Assembly (NCBI RefSeq): GCF_902729355.1
Contig: NZ_CACVCC010000008.1
Span: forward strand, 1 to 64,000
DNA: 64,000 nt
Source of the DNA: Streptococcus sp. S784/96/1
GTDB lineage: Bacteria > Bacillota > Bacilli > Lactobacillales > Streptococcaceae
Reading direction: 5' to 3'
Part shown: positions 1-8,441 of the stretch, piece after piece
How the letters are laid out: each line of letters opens with the position of its first letter
Numbering within the stretch: the first letter of the stretch is position 1
Notes under the pieces: model-generated
Told to the model about the DNA's origin: nothing
The model's input: the letters and a program-made list of their open reading frames with translations, nothing else
The model's database searches: none
Made by a program: the position numbers and the translations under genes

Positions 1-461
1 GTTATGTTTACCACAAACAGGGAAGGATGTTCCTTAGCGTCATAAAAGATTGTTATGACAACTCTATTCTAGCATATACTCTTTCAGATTATAACGATAA
101 TCAGCTCGTTTTTGAAAATTTAGACCTCGTCTTCAATGAAAATTGGGATGCCACACACATTTGTGTCTTGCATTCTGATCAAGGTTTTCAGTACACCAAC
201 CAACTTTATCTCAGAAAACTAGATCAGTATGGTGTTACGATTTCCCATTCTGGAAAAGGGAATTGTTATGACAATGCTTCTTGTGAAAATTTCTTTTCCC
301 ATCTCAAGAGTGAGTCCTTACGGCTCTTTCCTCCTAATAACAGAGATGAACTCATCCAACAAATTAAAGAATACATGGACTGGTATAACTATGATAGACC
401 ACAAGAAATATTAAAAGGTATGACCCCTATGGAATTCAGGGAGTCATACCTTACTAACTAA
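1..461 (+). CDS. IS3-family transposase (OrfB), 3' part
   Basis: C-terminal part of a DDE transposase; the reading frame is open from base 3, so the gene starts outside the window and the ATG at 27 is internal. The visible portion has the second catalytic Asp in HSDQGFQY and the Glu in NASCENFFSHLKSE, followed by the family's usual ending (WYNYDRPQE, then GMTPMEF), which is typical of IS3/IS150-group OrfB. The stop is at 459-461. The IS right end should lie just downstream. It marks the left edge of a rearranged region with several broken genes. Whether the full element is intact cannot be judged here. Confidence 0.9.
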   Translation, partial: YVYHKQGRMFLSVIKDCYDNSILAYTLSDYNDNQLVFENLDLVFNENWDATHICVLHSDQGFQYTNQLYLRKLDQYGVTISHSGKGNCYDNASCENFFSHLKSESLRLFPPNNRDELIQQIKEYMDWYNYDRPQEILKGMTPMEFRESYLTN

Positions 462-501
462 TGTTCTTTTTTACACTGTCTATTTTAGACGGGGCTTGAC
501 A
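462..501 (+). mobile_element. Probable right end of the IS3-family element
   Basis: The 40 bases after the transposase stop contain a short dyad, GTCTATTTTAGAC (478-490), and run to a terminal ...GGGGCTTGACA at about 501. IS3-family inverted repeats end in CA, so the boundary is placed there. The matching left repeat is outside the window, so the exact end is inferred. Confidence 0.4.
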
Positions 502-832
502 ATTTGGTCTTCTTTTTGTTTTACCAGGATGGGTTTAAAAGATACAATTACAAAAAATGAAGAAATCTTGTAAAAGAGTTGACAATTTAAAAGAAAAGGC
601 TTACAGTCATTGTGTTATCAAAACAGATGCAACTGTTGAAATAAGTTTTATTTTTTATAAGGAACCATATCTCTATTAAGGAAGTAGTGTTTGGTTCACA
701 TAAAAGTCTAACAAAGTAGGATGGCTGGCAGGAATAGTTTCAGTTAATATTGTCTATAACGATAATTTTAGTTAGGAGAAAGCAACAAGTTTTCTCCTTT
801 TCTTTATAAAGTCACTTTTGGGGGATTATTTT
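502..832. other. Intergenic remnant, no supported gene
   Basis: AT-rich stretch between the IS end and the first permease fragment. An in-frame run of about 33 codons ends with a stop near 679, but I could not match it to a family. GGGGGA at 820-825, before the ATG at 833, is a good ribosome binding site for the next gene. Nothing else could be supported. Confidence 0.4.
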
Positions 833-1598
833 ATGACCTATTTTATAACGGAGTTCAAGCGAGCAGTGTTTTCAAAAAATACTGTCATAGCCTTTTGTCT
901 CATTCTGAGCAGTTTAGTGATAGGGATGGTTAGTAGTTGGACCTCAATACAGGCATTTAAGGGGATTTTTTTTTCTTTATTCTTTTTCGCTCAGTCAAGG
1001 GGCAATCTTATCTGTTATCATTCTAATGATAGTTGCTCTGCCATTTTCGAATGCTTATCTTCAGGATAAGGAAAATAATATGATATATGGTATGTTGACG
1101 AGAACTACTCTAAAGAGGTATTACCTTACTAAATTCCTTGTTAATAGTTTGGTTTCTACCTTAGTTGGTATATTACCTTTAGCGCTATTTTTAACTGCTA
1201 ATGAGGTATTATTTCCAGTTGAACAAGGCAGTTATTTTGGTGAAATCGGTGGCGCTTGGTCAGTTATTTTTAAGAAATCACCGTTGCTTTATTCAGTGAT
1301 AACGATTATCAATAGTGGCTTTTTTGCTACTATCTATGCTAATCTAGGCTTGGTATCAACCTTTTTTATACGCCATAAACTTGTCTCCATTGTGATGCCG
1401 TTTATGATTTACATTTTGCCTTCTTTTGTATTTCCGTTTGTTGGATTAGATCAATTTGAACCCGTGACAACTTTTGATTTGACAGCCAACACATCGGCAA
1501 CAGCAGTTCTTGTTTATAGTCAAATGGTAGTATTTTTCTTAGTGATAGCGGTGCTAGGATATGTCAGACTAAAGAAGGAAGTGATCACCTATGATTGA
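833..1598 (+). pseudogene. ABC transporter permease, frameshifted (first of two)
   Basis: A hydrophobic protein starting at ATG 833, preceded by GGGGGA. The first frame (MTYFITEFKRAVFSKNTV...) runs into nonsense after about residue 45. The continuation lies in another frame, where the codons before MIVALPFSNAYLQDKENN read QGAILSVIIL, a natural transmembrane continuation. The shift maps to the T-rich run near 969-990, consistent with slippage. The layout (N-terminal anchor, cytoplasmic LQDKENNMIYGMLTRTTLKRYYLTKF loop, several more membrane spans) resembles ABC-2 type permeases of bacteriocin or antibiotic export systems. It overlaps the next permease by 8 bases, so the two formed an operon. 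Substrate unknown. Confidence 0.6.
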
Positions 1599-2327
1599 AA
1601 CCATTTTTAAGTTTTTTGGAAGACGTATGAAAGAAAATGCTATCTGTATTTGTCGACTTGTGGCTTACTAATAGGGTTAAGTTATATCCAATTTAATAGC
1701 TTACCATTAGGGAAACATAGTTTTTGGATTTGGCAATTATACATTAGCAGTGACCTCTATATAGCTATTGTTGGTTTGCCTCTCATTTGTGTCATTGGAT
1801 ATCAGTTTTTATCGACAGTTTTTTTCTCAAATATGTTAACCTTATTACGTTTTAAAGATAAGACGAGATTATTTAAACAACGCATGTTGCTACAGTTGGT
1901 TTTTATAGGTGGCTTTATACTTCTAATCGGCTTACTTGGAAGTCTGATTTGTCTATTGTCCGCAACTTATCATCCTGTTTGGGAGTCAGATAATATCAAT
2001 CAATACACTCATCTTTTTTTAACCGTTCCTGATTTAGAGATACCATTGATTAAGCAAGTGATATTGACAACGATAAATTTTTGGTTGTACTTATTATTGT
2101 TATTGAGTCTGCACCATTTTTTGAGATTGCTTTTCAAGGAAAAAATAGCTCTATTTTTGGTAATTGGATTTATTTTTTTACAATCATTTCTTTACAAAAT
2201 GGCGAATCATTCTCCCTTGTTGGCATTATTTCCCGTTTATCACTATCAAGTGACTAATGTCACAGATGTTTTTGGAAATATCAGTTACTGGGTGATTAGC
2301 CATGTATTTTTGAATGAGGTGAAATAA
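1591..2327 (+). pseudogene. ABC transporter permease, frameshifted (second of two)
   Basis: The ATG at 1591 overlaps the previous stop and begins MIETIFKFFGRRMKENAI, then hits a stop in that frame at about 1669-1671. A second frame, open from about 1650, continues as STCGLLIGLSYIQF and runs for about 225 residues with roughly six hydrophobic spans to the stop at 2327. One frameshift between 1635 and 1655 therefore separates the start from the body. Together with the upstream gene it is a decayed pair of membrane subunits. No ATPase gene is adjacent on this side; a broken ATPase and membrane protein lie at 13.2-14.3 kb. No substrate can be inferred. Confidence 0.6.
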
Positions 2328-2422
2328 GGTTTCATTACATTTCAGTACACGCTGAAAACCTTGATTTTATGCGATTTCTAATTTTTTTGAAATTCAGTAG
2401 ATTGCAATAAAAATCAGTTGAA

Positions 2423-2447
2423 ACTCTACCTTTTACTCTACCTTTTT
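2423..2447. repeat. Tandem ACTCTACCTTTT repeat, candidate attachment site
   Basis: Two adjacent copies of a 12-base unit at 2423-2434 and 2435-2446. The second copy, extended to 13 bases, recurs at 13076-13088, a few bases after the stop of the broken integrase. Its position at the far side of the accessory block makes it a candidate att core. This is inference from position and identity only. Confidence 0.4.
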
Positions 2448-2477
2448 TGGGATAGAATACATTGAACGGATAGTGCT

Positions 2478-2512
2478 AAAACCCTCATCAGCTTTTGCTG
2501 ATGAGGGTTTTC
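2478..2512. terminator. Rho-independent terminator (both strands)
   Basis: Perfect stem AAAACCCTCATCAGC / GCTGATGAGGGTTTT with a TTTT loop. A-tract and T-tract on both sides allow use by the permease genes on + and by the relaxase gene on -. The rest of the 2328-2652 gap shows only the att-like repeat. Confidence 0.85.
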
Positions 2513-2652
2513 TATATCATTTACTGTAGACGCATAAAGTTATTCTTACAAAATACCTACATGGAAGTCTCATGCTCTCAATATAATCAATCTGTATTAA
2601 ACTCATGGCAGGTACTGGCAAAATTGTTTCTAAATCTAAATATTTTTTCAGT

Positions 2653-3847
2653 CTATCTATCTAGGCTGAAATACCTTTGTCTTTGCTCCTGCTCTTGTTC
2701 TGATTCCTTGCCCCCCAGTCCAGGGTTGTGTCGGACGGATTGGAACTCTTCATAGAGTTCTGGATCCTCTTCCCTAAAAATTCCGAATTTGAACGATTTC
2801 CAGGCAAAAATTGACTTCAAATACTCCTCAGCCTTGTCAAAAGCACGCTGTAATGTGTTTAGAGCCTTCGATAGAATCCCATTCTCGCGCTTTAGATTCT
2901 CGTTTTCTTTTTCTAGTTTTTTATACTTAACTGACCACAATTGATTCAAATCAGACAGTTTCTTTTCCGCTTCATAGGCTTTACGTTCAGCCCGAAAAGC
3001 TCGTTCATCCAACTCGTCAGTACGTTGTTTTGTCAGCTCATCTGCCTTTTCGAGAATCCTATCAACGTCCTTTTCAACCAATTTTCGCTTTGCTCTGTCG
3101 AAAACAGAGCCTTCATTTAGCTCTTGCTTGACAAGCTTTTTCTTTTCGTTCAGTTTCTTCAATTCATCATTCTTTTTGTCAGCTTCGTTGAAGATACGTC
3201 CCTTCAAATCTTTTAGTTCTGCGGTCTCACGTTTCAACACTTCAATGGTCTTGTTATAAGCTTTAGTCTTTGCGTTAGGCTTGTCAGCCCACACGCCAAC
3301 ATCAAAACCAAATTCCCGCTCCAAGTGCTCAGAAAGTTCTGGATGGAACTTCTTCAAATCATCGATCGAAAACATTTCCTTTGCTGAAAACTTGTGCTTC
3401 TCTTTCTTCTTGTCGAAAAAGACAGGAGTAACCTTAATATGCACGTGCGGAGTTGTTTCGTCATTGTGGACATATGCTCCAACCAAATTATCATACCCAT
3501 ACCTATCCCCCACAAACCTAACCGACGATTCAAAGAATCGTCTCTTGTCAGCCTCTGAAGCGTTTTTAAGGTTCTTTGGTAGTGTTATTATCCCAAGACC
3601 CTACCCAATTGACATCTGCTCGATTACGCACGTTTTTAGCGAGATATTTCATCGCGCGCTGCTTAATAAATTCATAATCAGAAAGACCATCGTTTCTTTC
3701 ATGGAGATTGTAATTCAAATGCGTTCTAGAACTGTCGATACTGTCGTTCCCGAATCGAATATAATTGCCTTTCTCGTCTCTCGCTCGTTCATCATGTTTG
3801 AGAAGATGAGGCAATTTTTTGCTTGTGTATTTTCCTAAATGTGCCAT
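2653..3847 (-). pseudogene. mob: MobV-family relaxase (plasmid mobilization/recombination protein), frameshifted
   Basis: Relaxases of the Pre/Mob (MobV) type nick oriT and pilot DNA transfer. The N-terminal piece (3566-3847) starts at ATG 3847 after GGAGGGG and carries the family start MAHLGKYTSKKLPHLLKHDER and the NDSIDSSRTHLNYNL motif. The C-terminal piece (2653-3513 and upstream codons) has HNDETTPHVHIKVTP, the HxHxH metal site, then a long Lys/Glu-rich coiled coil. The open frame on the second side reads ITLPKNLKNASEADKRRFFE before it, so a single frameshift near 3575-3595 separates the two. The gene sits directly downstream of a likely oriT. As it stands it should not give a full-length enzyme; a sequencing error is the alternative. 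Confidence 0.85.
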
Positions 3848-4053
3848 GAAATCCCCTCCCGCTTAACAAATCCATTGCTGACCATAAACTGGAAGAGTAT
3901 ATAAGCCCATTCCAGAGAAAAACATGGTCTAGTATAGAACACCAAATATGCCATAGAAAACTCCTTTCTCTTAATTAGTCCATTTTTGGCAAATAATTGG
4001 GAGACTATATAAGTCCATTCAGAGGACGGAAACATGGTCTAGTATAGAACGCC
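3843..4053 (-). repeat. Diverged tandem repeat of the relaxase 5' leader (about 107-bp period)
   Basis: Unit A (3843-3943) and unit B (3950-4053) align throughout: both contain, on the minus strand, GTTCTATACTAGACCATGTTT, a TATA-containing middle, a purine-rich ribosome binding site and ATGGCA. Unit A's ATGGCACATTT is the relaxase start. Unit B's ATGGCATATTT begins a dead-end reading frame that runs into unit A. The second unit therefore looks like a duplicated promoter/leader/start region. Confidence 0.65.
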
Positions 4054-4160
4054 ACGTTCAATACCAGGGCCACACCCCCAATCGCTATTATTATGCCGGA
4101 AAAAGTTTTTGAAAAAAGATTGGTATAGCACGTTATACCAATCCAAAGGATTGAACGTGG
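4052..4160. other. Likely origin of transfer (oriT) of MobV type
   Basis: A dyad with arms ATTGGTATA (4119-4127) and TATACCAAT (4134-4142) around GCACGT. It has the same layout as the pMV158-type nick region (TATAG-TGTG/TTATAC): TATAG...G/TTATAC is readable on the plus strand and a mirror version on the minus strand. It is bracketed by an 11-base inverted repeat, CCACGTTCAAT (4052-4062) and ATTGAACGTGG (4150-4160). It lies upstream of the relaxase gene, as expected. The nick position is inferred by analogy. Confidence 0.6.
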
Positions 4161-4552
4161 GCTGTCTGCCGACTCCTAACGGAGAGCTCGCCCACTCCGT
4201 GGACGACTGGGGGCCTCCCCCACGAAAAAAGATCAGCCAAGCTGACCTTATTTTCTCCCCCTAGTCTCCTCTTCCACCCCCTCGAAAACATGCCAGCCTG
4301 ACGGCTGACAAGTTCGGGGTGTCGTCTTCGACTGTCGCACGAACAACGTGCGATTGTCTGCGCTTCGCATTGCAGACAAAAAAAGCAGACTTTCGTCTGC
4401 TAAAAATTGAAGAAAAGTCCATTTTGGACAATTTTCTTCAATCTGGGAACACTTCGTACGAAGTGTTCCTTTTGTGTTCTCTAATAACAGTTCTTATCTG
4501 ATTAGGTAGGATGGTTCATGAATCAGAAGTTCGGCTTGACAAGAGCAGGCGA
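4161..4552. repeat. Palindrome-rich block of the mobile element, no gene
   Basis: GC-richer than its surroundings and full of dyads: GCAGAC-TTTC-GTCTGC (about 4385-4400), GAAGAAAAGTCC / GGACAATTTTCTTC (about 4410-4441), and GGAACACTTCGTACGAAGTGTTCC (arms GGAACACTTCG and CGAAGTGTTCC, about 4446-4470), plus repeats around AACGTGC and TGTCTGC. This is plasmid-like, replication- or mobilization-associated DNA. A 60-codon frame at 4319-4501 spans these palindromes and is not credible as a gene. Confidence 0.55.
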
Positions 4553-5413
4553 TTAGTAGGATTTTCCGACAAATCCTGCTAATAATTCAACCGTCGCTGG
4601 GTCATGATGGTCTGCAAATACAGTAGAGTCGGTGTTAATATCCTTGATAGCTTTCATATCTTCAGCTGTGAGTTCAAAGTCAAAGATGCCGAAGTTTTGG
4701 CGAACACGCTCTGGGTTAGCTGATTTAGAAAGGCTAACGATGCCACGTTGTAACTGCCAACGAAGCATGACTTGGGCAGTGGTTTTACCGTATTTGTCTG
4801 CGATGGCTGTTAAGACTGGGTGGTTAAAGACATCGAATTTTCCTTCTGCAAAAGCACCCCAGCTCTCAACTTGAATCCCTTTTGAGGCTTGATAGGCAAC
4901 GGAAGCTTCTTTTTGGTGGAAGACATGGAGCTCGATTTGGTTGACGGCTGGAACGATGTTATTGAAAAGGGAAAGATTAGCAATTTGGTCGTCTTTGAAG
5001 TTGGACACGCCAATAGCTCTCACTTTTCCTTCCTTGTAAAGTTCTTCCAGCGCACGCCATGCCCCAAAAGTATCGCCAAGTGGCTGGTGGAGCAGATAGA
5101 GGTCAATGTAGTCCAAGTCCAATTTTTTCAAAGATTCTGCAAAGGCCTCCTTAATCCCCTCGTAGCTCATGTGCTGGATGAAGGCCTTGGTCGTGATGAA
5201 CAGCTCCTCACGCGGAACACCTGCTGCCTTGATGGCCTTGCCGACCGCTTCTTCGTTGCCATAAGCCTCTGCCGTGTCAATCAAGCGGTAGCCCGTCTTG
5301 ATGGCCGTTTCCACCACTTCTTGACAGACGGTTGGATCTGGGATTTGGAAAACGCCAAAGCCGACTGCTGGGATTTTCACACCGTTGTTAAGGGTAAATG
5401 TTGCTAGTGTCAT
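4553..5413 (-). CDS. Aldo/keto reductase
   Basis: NADPH-dependent cytoplasmic oxidoreductase of the AKR superfamily (286 aa), reducing aldehydes or ketones; the specific substrate is unknown. The catalytic tetrad is visible: Asp46 and Tyr51 in RLIDTAEAYGNE, Lys76 in FITTKAF, His109 in LYLLHQP. Later conserved parts are IGVSNF and the cofactor-binding SKSANPERVRQNFGIFDFEL. The start at 5413 (MTLATFTLNN) follows AGGAGAG; a longer in-frame upstream extension lacks a site. It is divergent from a LysR-type gene with a LysR-like operator between them, so the neighbour probably controls it. Confidence 0.92.
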   Translation of the reverse strand: MTLATFTLNNGVKIPAVGFGVFQIPDPTVCQEVVETAIKTGYRLIDTAEAYGNEEAVGKAIKAAGVPREELFITTKAFIQHMSYEGIKEAFAESLKKLDLDYIDLYLLHQPLGDTFGAWRALEELYKEGKVRAIGVSNFKDDQIANLSLFNNIVPAVNQIELHVFHQKEASVAYQASKGIQVESWGAFAEGKFDVFNHPVLTAIADKYGKTTAQVMLRWQLQRGIVSLSKSANPERVRQNFGIFDFELTAEDMKAIKDINTDSTVFADHHDPATVELLAGFVGKSY

Positions 5414-5461
5414 ATGAGTCTCTCCTCTATATTTTGATGATATTAGTTTACCCTGAAATTC

Positions 5462-5513
5462 TTGACTTGAAAATGACTTTATTTGTATAATAGTATGCAA
5501 AAAATGTATACTA
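5462..5513. promoter_or_regulatory. Divergent control region with LysR-type box
   Basis: On the plus strand TTGACT (5462-5467) and TATAAT (5486-5491) form a sigma-A type promoter with an 18-base spacer. Overlapping it is TAGTAT-N11-ATACTA (5491-5513), a T-N11-A dyad as expected for a LysR-family operator. Placed between the LysR gene and the reductase, it suggests autoregulation and control of the reductase. Confidence 0.6.
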
Positions 5514-5526
5514 GAAAGGAAAGGAC

Positions 5527-6393
5527 ATGATTGACCTTTACTTACTTGAAGAATTAGTAGCCTTTGCGAGATTCGGAACCTTAGCCGCCACAGCCCAGCA
5601 TCTTAGGGTGACTCAGCCAACCGTCACTCGTGGCATGCAAAAGATCGAAGAGGAACTCGGTGTCAAAATTTTTGACCGCAAGCCCAATCGTATCACGTTG
5701 ACAGAAACCGGAAAACTTGCTGTTCAAGAAGCCCAGAAACTTATAGATGCACAAGCCGCTTTTATTGAGACCATTCAAAATTTTGACCGCCATCATGCGG
5801 TTATCCGCATCGCCAGCGTAGCGCCTGGCCCCCTCTTTCTTACCCGCAAGCTCCATCAGCATTTTCAAATTGAGCAACTAGACCGCCTACTTGCCCTAGA
5901 GCATATTGAGCATGTTCTGACGACACGACAGGCTGACCTGGTCTTCTCCCACAAGCCTCTGGAGACACCCGAAATGACCTCTACCTACATCGGAACAGAG
6001 TATCTCTCAGTCAATGTCGATAATATGGTACTACCTGCGGGACAAACAAGCCTCACGTTCCAAGACATGAATCACATGAGCTTTATCGTTTTATCTGATA
6101 TCGGAGTCTGGAAAGAGATTATCCATGAACAAATTCCTCAAGCCACCTTCCTCTACCAGACTGGTGATGAATCCTTTACGGTTATTTTAGAAAATTCCAA
6201 TCTCCCCTATTTTGTGACCAACTTATCTGCAGCGGCTAATCACCATCAGTACCCAGATACACGAAGACGGAAGCTAGACATCACAGATGATACTGCCCAA
6301 TTGGATTTTTTCGTCACTTATCGAAAGGAAGACGAAAATCGTCTCCATGCCATCATTTCAGCCTTGCAAAATGCATGGAGCTATGACGATTGA
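5527..6393 (+). CDS. LysR-family transcriptional regulator
   Basis: 288-aa DNA-binding regulator. The N-terminal winged helix-turn-helix is clear (LAATAQHLRVTQPTVTRGMQ, about residues 18-37, then EEELGVKIFDRKPNRITLTETG). The remainder is a substrate-binding-like effector domain, somewhat diverged. AGAAAGGAAAG precedes the ATG. Transcribed away from an aldo/keto reductase with a LysR-type box in the 113-base gap, so it most likely regulates that gene in response to an unknown ligand. Its 3' end overlaps the convergent MerR gene by 13 bases. Confidence 0.9.
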   Translation: MIDLYLLEELVAFARFGTLAATAQHLRVTQPTVTRGMQKIEEELGVKIFDRKPNRITLTETGKLAVQEAQKLIDAQAAFIETIQNFDRHHAVIRIASVAPGPLFLTRKLHQHFQIEQLDRLLALEHIEHVLTTRQADLVFSHKPLETPEMTSTYIGTEYLSVNVDNMVLPAGQTSLTFQDMNHMSFIVLSDIGVWKEIIHEQIPQATFLYQTGDESFTVILENSNLPYFVTNLSAAANHHQYPDTRRRKLDITDDTAQLDFFVTYRKEDENRLHAIISALQNAWSYDD

Positions 6394-6764
6394 TCGTTTT
6401 GTAAAGCTTTTTTATAATTATCTGCCTTATCAGCTAGGACTTGTAAGGCTTTTTGCAGCGCTTTGATTTGCTGTTGGACATTGAGTTGCTGCTGATGAAT
6501 GAGCTCATAACGCTCAGTAATGGTGCTATCACCCATTTCATAGAGTTTAAAATAGCGTCTGATTTCTTTGATAGGCATGCCTGCGGTTTTGAAACAGCTG
6601 ATATGAGTCAAGATATCAATATCCACATCTGAAAATTGGCGCAAGCCTGATTCTGTCCGTCGAACCAAAGGCAAAAGACCATGCTTATCGTAATAACGAA
6701 TGGTTGAAATGGGAATATTGAGGCGCTTAGAAACCTCTCCAATACTGTAATAGGATGTCGTCAT
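6381..6764 (-). CDS. MerR-family transcriptional regulator
   Basis: 127-aa regulator with the standard MerR N-terminus: YSIGEVSKRLNIPISTIRYY (residues 5-24), then DKHGLLPLVRRTESGLRQFS and a DIDILTHISCFKTAGMPIKEI segment. A C-terminal Gln/Leu-rich dimerization helix follows. It lacks an obvious metal-binding Cys cluster, so an organic or redox signal is more likely than a metal. It is divergent from an alpha/beta hydrolase whose promoter has the 19-base spacer and central dyad of MerR-activated promoters. Confidence 0.92.
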   Translation of the reverse strand: MTTSYYSIGEVSKRLNIPISTIRYYDKHGLLPLVRRTESGLRQFSDVDIDILTHISCFKTAGMPIKEIRRYFKLYEMGDSTITERYELIHQQQLNVQQQIKALQKALQVLADKADNYKKALQNDQSS

Positions 6765-6795
6765 AACATTTTTTCTCCAAAATCGTATTTTTTGC

Positions 6796-6826
6796 TTGAC
6801 CTAAACCTAAGTTTAGGTCGTATACT
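6796..6826 (+). promoter_or_regulatory. MerR-type promoter/operator for the downstream hydrolase
   Basis: TTGACC (6796-6801) and TATACT (6821-6826) are separated by 19 bases rather than 17, and the spacer is centred on a dyad with arms ACCTAAAC (6799-6806) and GTTTAGGT (6811-6818). This is the classical architecture in which a MerR protein bends DNA to activate a poorly spaced promoter. The promoter points to the hydrolase at 6860. Confidence 0.8.
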
Positions 6827-6859
6827 GCTATTATAACAAAAAAGAAATGGAGCATTCAA

Positions 6860-7855
6860 ATGACAAACACCTATACATTTGATTTACATGACAACGTAAC
6901 TCGCACCAGCGTTCGCTTTAAAAATCGCTACGGCATCGAGCTGGCGGGTGACCTTTACCAACCTAAAAATACCATTGGGAAATTAGCTGCCCTGCCTGTC
7001 TCAGGTGCCTTTGGAGCTGTCAAAGAGCAAACTTCAGGTTTTTACGCCAATGAATTGGCTAGCCGTGGCTTTGTGGCCCTTGCATTTGACAATGCTTTCA
7101 CAGGCGAAAGCGGTGGAGAAGTGAGAAATGTGGCTTCACCAGATATTTTTACAGAAGATTATAGCGCTGCTGTTGATTTTCTAGGAAAGCTAGATAACGT
7201 AGATCGCAACCGTATCGGGGTTATGGCAATTTGCGGTTTAAGTGGTATGGCCATTACCGCTGCTATCAATGACAAGCGCATCAAAGCGGTAGCAACAGCC
7301 TCTATGTATGACATGTCTCGCAGTATTTCGAAAGGCTACGCTGACAACTACAGCTTGGCTGACCGCAATAAAATCCGTGACTACCTAGCTGCTCAACGCT
7401 GGGCAGATGTGGACGCAGGAAACTTTGCAACCGGCCCTCATGAGATTGCCTTTGATGAAAATGGCGACGTTCTGGTCACACAAGGTCTGCCTGATATCAT
7501 TCCAGATTTCTTGAAGGATAATCCTGTTCTTACAGCTTTTCATCATTACTACAAAACAGAGCGTGGTTACCATGAACGTTCTGTCAACTCCACAGGGGCT
7601 TGGACAGCGACGACACCGCAAGCTTTCTTTAACTTTCCATTGGTAACTAACATCGAAGAGATGGATCGGCCAATGCTGTTGATTGCAGGGGAAAATGCCC
7701 ACTCACGCTATTATTCTGAGGATGTCGCCAAAGCAGCTGGCGATATCGCAGAATTGGTTATCGTCCCCAATGCAGACCATGTTGACCTCTATGACAAGGT
7801 AGAAAAAATCCCGTTTGATCAGTTGGTCAGCTTCTTTAACCAAGCATTATCCTAA
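6860..7855 (+). CDS. Alpha/beta hydrolase (dienelactone-hydrolase-like superfamily)
   Basis: 331-aa cytoplasmic alpha/beta-hydrolase fold protein without a signal peptide. It shows an oxyanion-strand region (LPVSGAFGAVKEQ), a nucleophile-elbow region VMAICGLSGMA near residue 125-133 with Cys in the family position, and a C-terminal VPNADHVDLYD that supplies the catalytic His. Related family members hydrolyse small esters or lactones; the substrate is unknown. GAAATGGAG precedes the ATG. A MerR-type promoter drives it and the MerR gene lies divergently upstream, so expression is probably inducible. A lipoprotein gene follows after 12 bases and is likely co-transcribed. Confidence 0.8.
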   Translation: MTNTYTFDLHDNVTRTSVRFKNRYGIELAGDLYQPKNTIGKLAALPVSGAFGAVKEQTSGFYANELASRGFVALAFDNAFTGESGGEVRNVASPDIFTEDYSAAVDFLGKLDNVDRNRIGVMAICGLSGMAITAAINDKRIKAVATASMYDMSRSISKGYADNYSLADRNKIRDYLAAQRWADVDAGNFATGPHEIAFDENGDVLVTQGLPDIIPDFLKDNPVLTAFHHYYKTERGYHERSVNSTGAWTATTPQAFFNFPLVTNIEEMDRPMLLIAGENAHSRYYSEDVAKAAGDIAELVIVPNADHVDLYDKVEKIPFDQLVSFFNQALS

Positions 7856-7867
7856 AAAGGGATTACA

Positions 7868-8377
7868 ATGAAAACAATCCATTTTTCCTTACTCCTCCTC
7901 ACCCTCTTTGGTTTAACAGCTTGTGGTAAACAGCCAAAACTAGCTACTGAAACGACTTCGCAATCCACCACGGCAACAACTATATCTGAGACTATTACCG
8001 ACCAAAAGGAGACAGAGATGACCCTAACACTTAGCATCAATCACGAAACACTCCCTGTAACTTGGGAGAATAATCACACCGTTCAAAGTTTAAAAACAAA
8101 GCTCACTGACCAGTCGCTTACTGTTAATCTTTCTGCTTACGGCGGATTTGAACAAGTTGGTAGCCTTGGATTTACACTTCCAAGCCAAGACCAGCAACTA
8201 CGGGCAACTTCTGGCGACATCATGATCTATAACAGCAATAACATCGTTCTGTTTTTTGGTAGTAATAGTTGGTCCTACACCAAGCTAGGGCATATCGACT
8301 TGTCCCAGTCAGAGCTAGATAAACTCCTTAACCAAGATAGTGTCAGCATCACCCTATCGCTTTCAGATGCAAAATAA
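7868..8377 (+). CDS. Lipoprotein with cyclophilin-like domain
   Basis: 169 aa. The N-terminus is a lipoprotein signal with lipobox LTAC (Cys at residue 19), followed by a Ser/Thr-rich linker of about 35 residues. The rest (MTLTLSINHETLPVTWENN... to the end) matches the small bacterial cyclophilin-like fold: LSAYGGFEQVGSLGFTLP, then GDIMIYNSNNIVLFFGSNSWSYTKLGHI. Such stand-alone domains are common beside redox and hydrolase genes; their biochemical role is not settled. It is the second gene of the MerR-controlled unit and is followed by a strong terminator. Confidence 0.8.
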   Translation: MKTIHFSLLLLTLFGLTACGKQPKLATETTSQSTTATTISETITDQKETEMTLTLSINHETLPVTWENNHTVQSLKTKLTDQSLTVNLSAYGGFEQVGSLGFTLPSQDQQLRATSGDIMIYNSNNIVLFFGSNSWSYTKLGHIDLSQSELDKLLNQDSVSITLSLSDAK

Positions 8378-8412
8378 CTGATTGGTAGCCAGCACGTCAG
8401 TTTATACCTCAG

Positions 8413-8441
8413 ACCCATTAGATTTTATCTGATGGGTTTTA
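8413..8441 (+). terminator. Rho-independent terminator
   Basis: Stem ACCCATTAGAT / ATCTGATGGGT with a TTT loop, then TTT. One G-T pair; ends the hydrolase-lipoprotein unit. Confidence 0.75.

Noticed and set aside
2495..2755. Plus-strand frame overlapping the relaxase end
   Set aside because: Starts inside a terminator and is antisense to the mob coiled-coil region.
4350..4475. CRISPR-like series of short palindromes
   Set aside because: The palindromes differ from each other and there are no regularly spaced identical repeats.
4319..4501. 60-codon plus-strand reading frame
   Set aside because: It runs through several perfect palindromes, lacks a ribosome binding site and has no family resemblance; best seen as part of the mobile element's structured DNA.
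4889..5407. 172-codon plus-strand frame
   Set aside because: Antisense shadow of the aldo/keto reductase, whose catalytic tetrad is on the minus strand.
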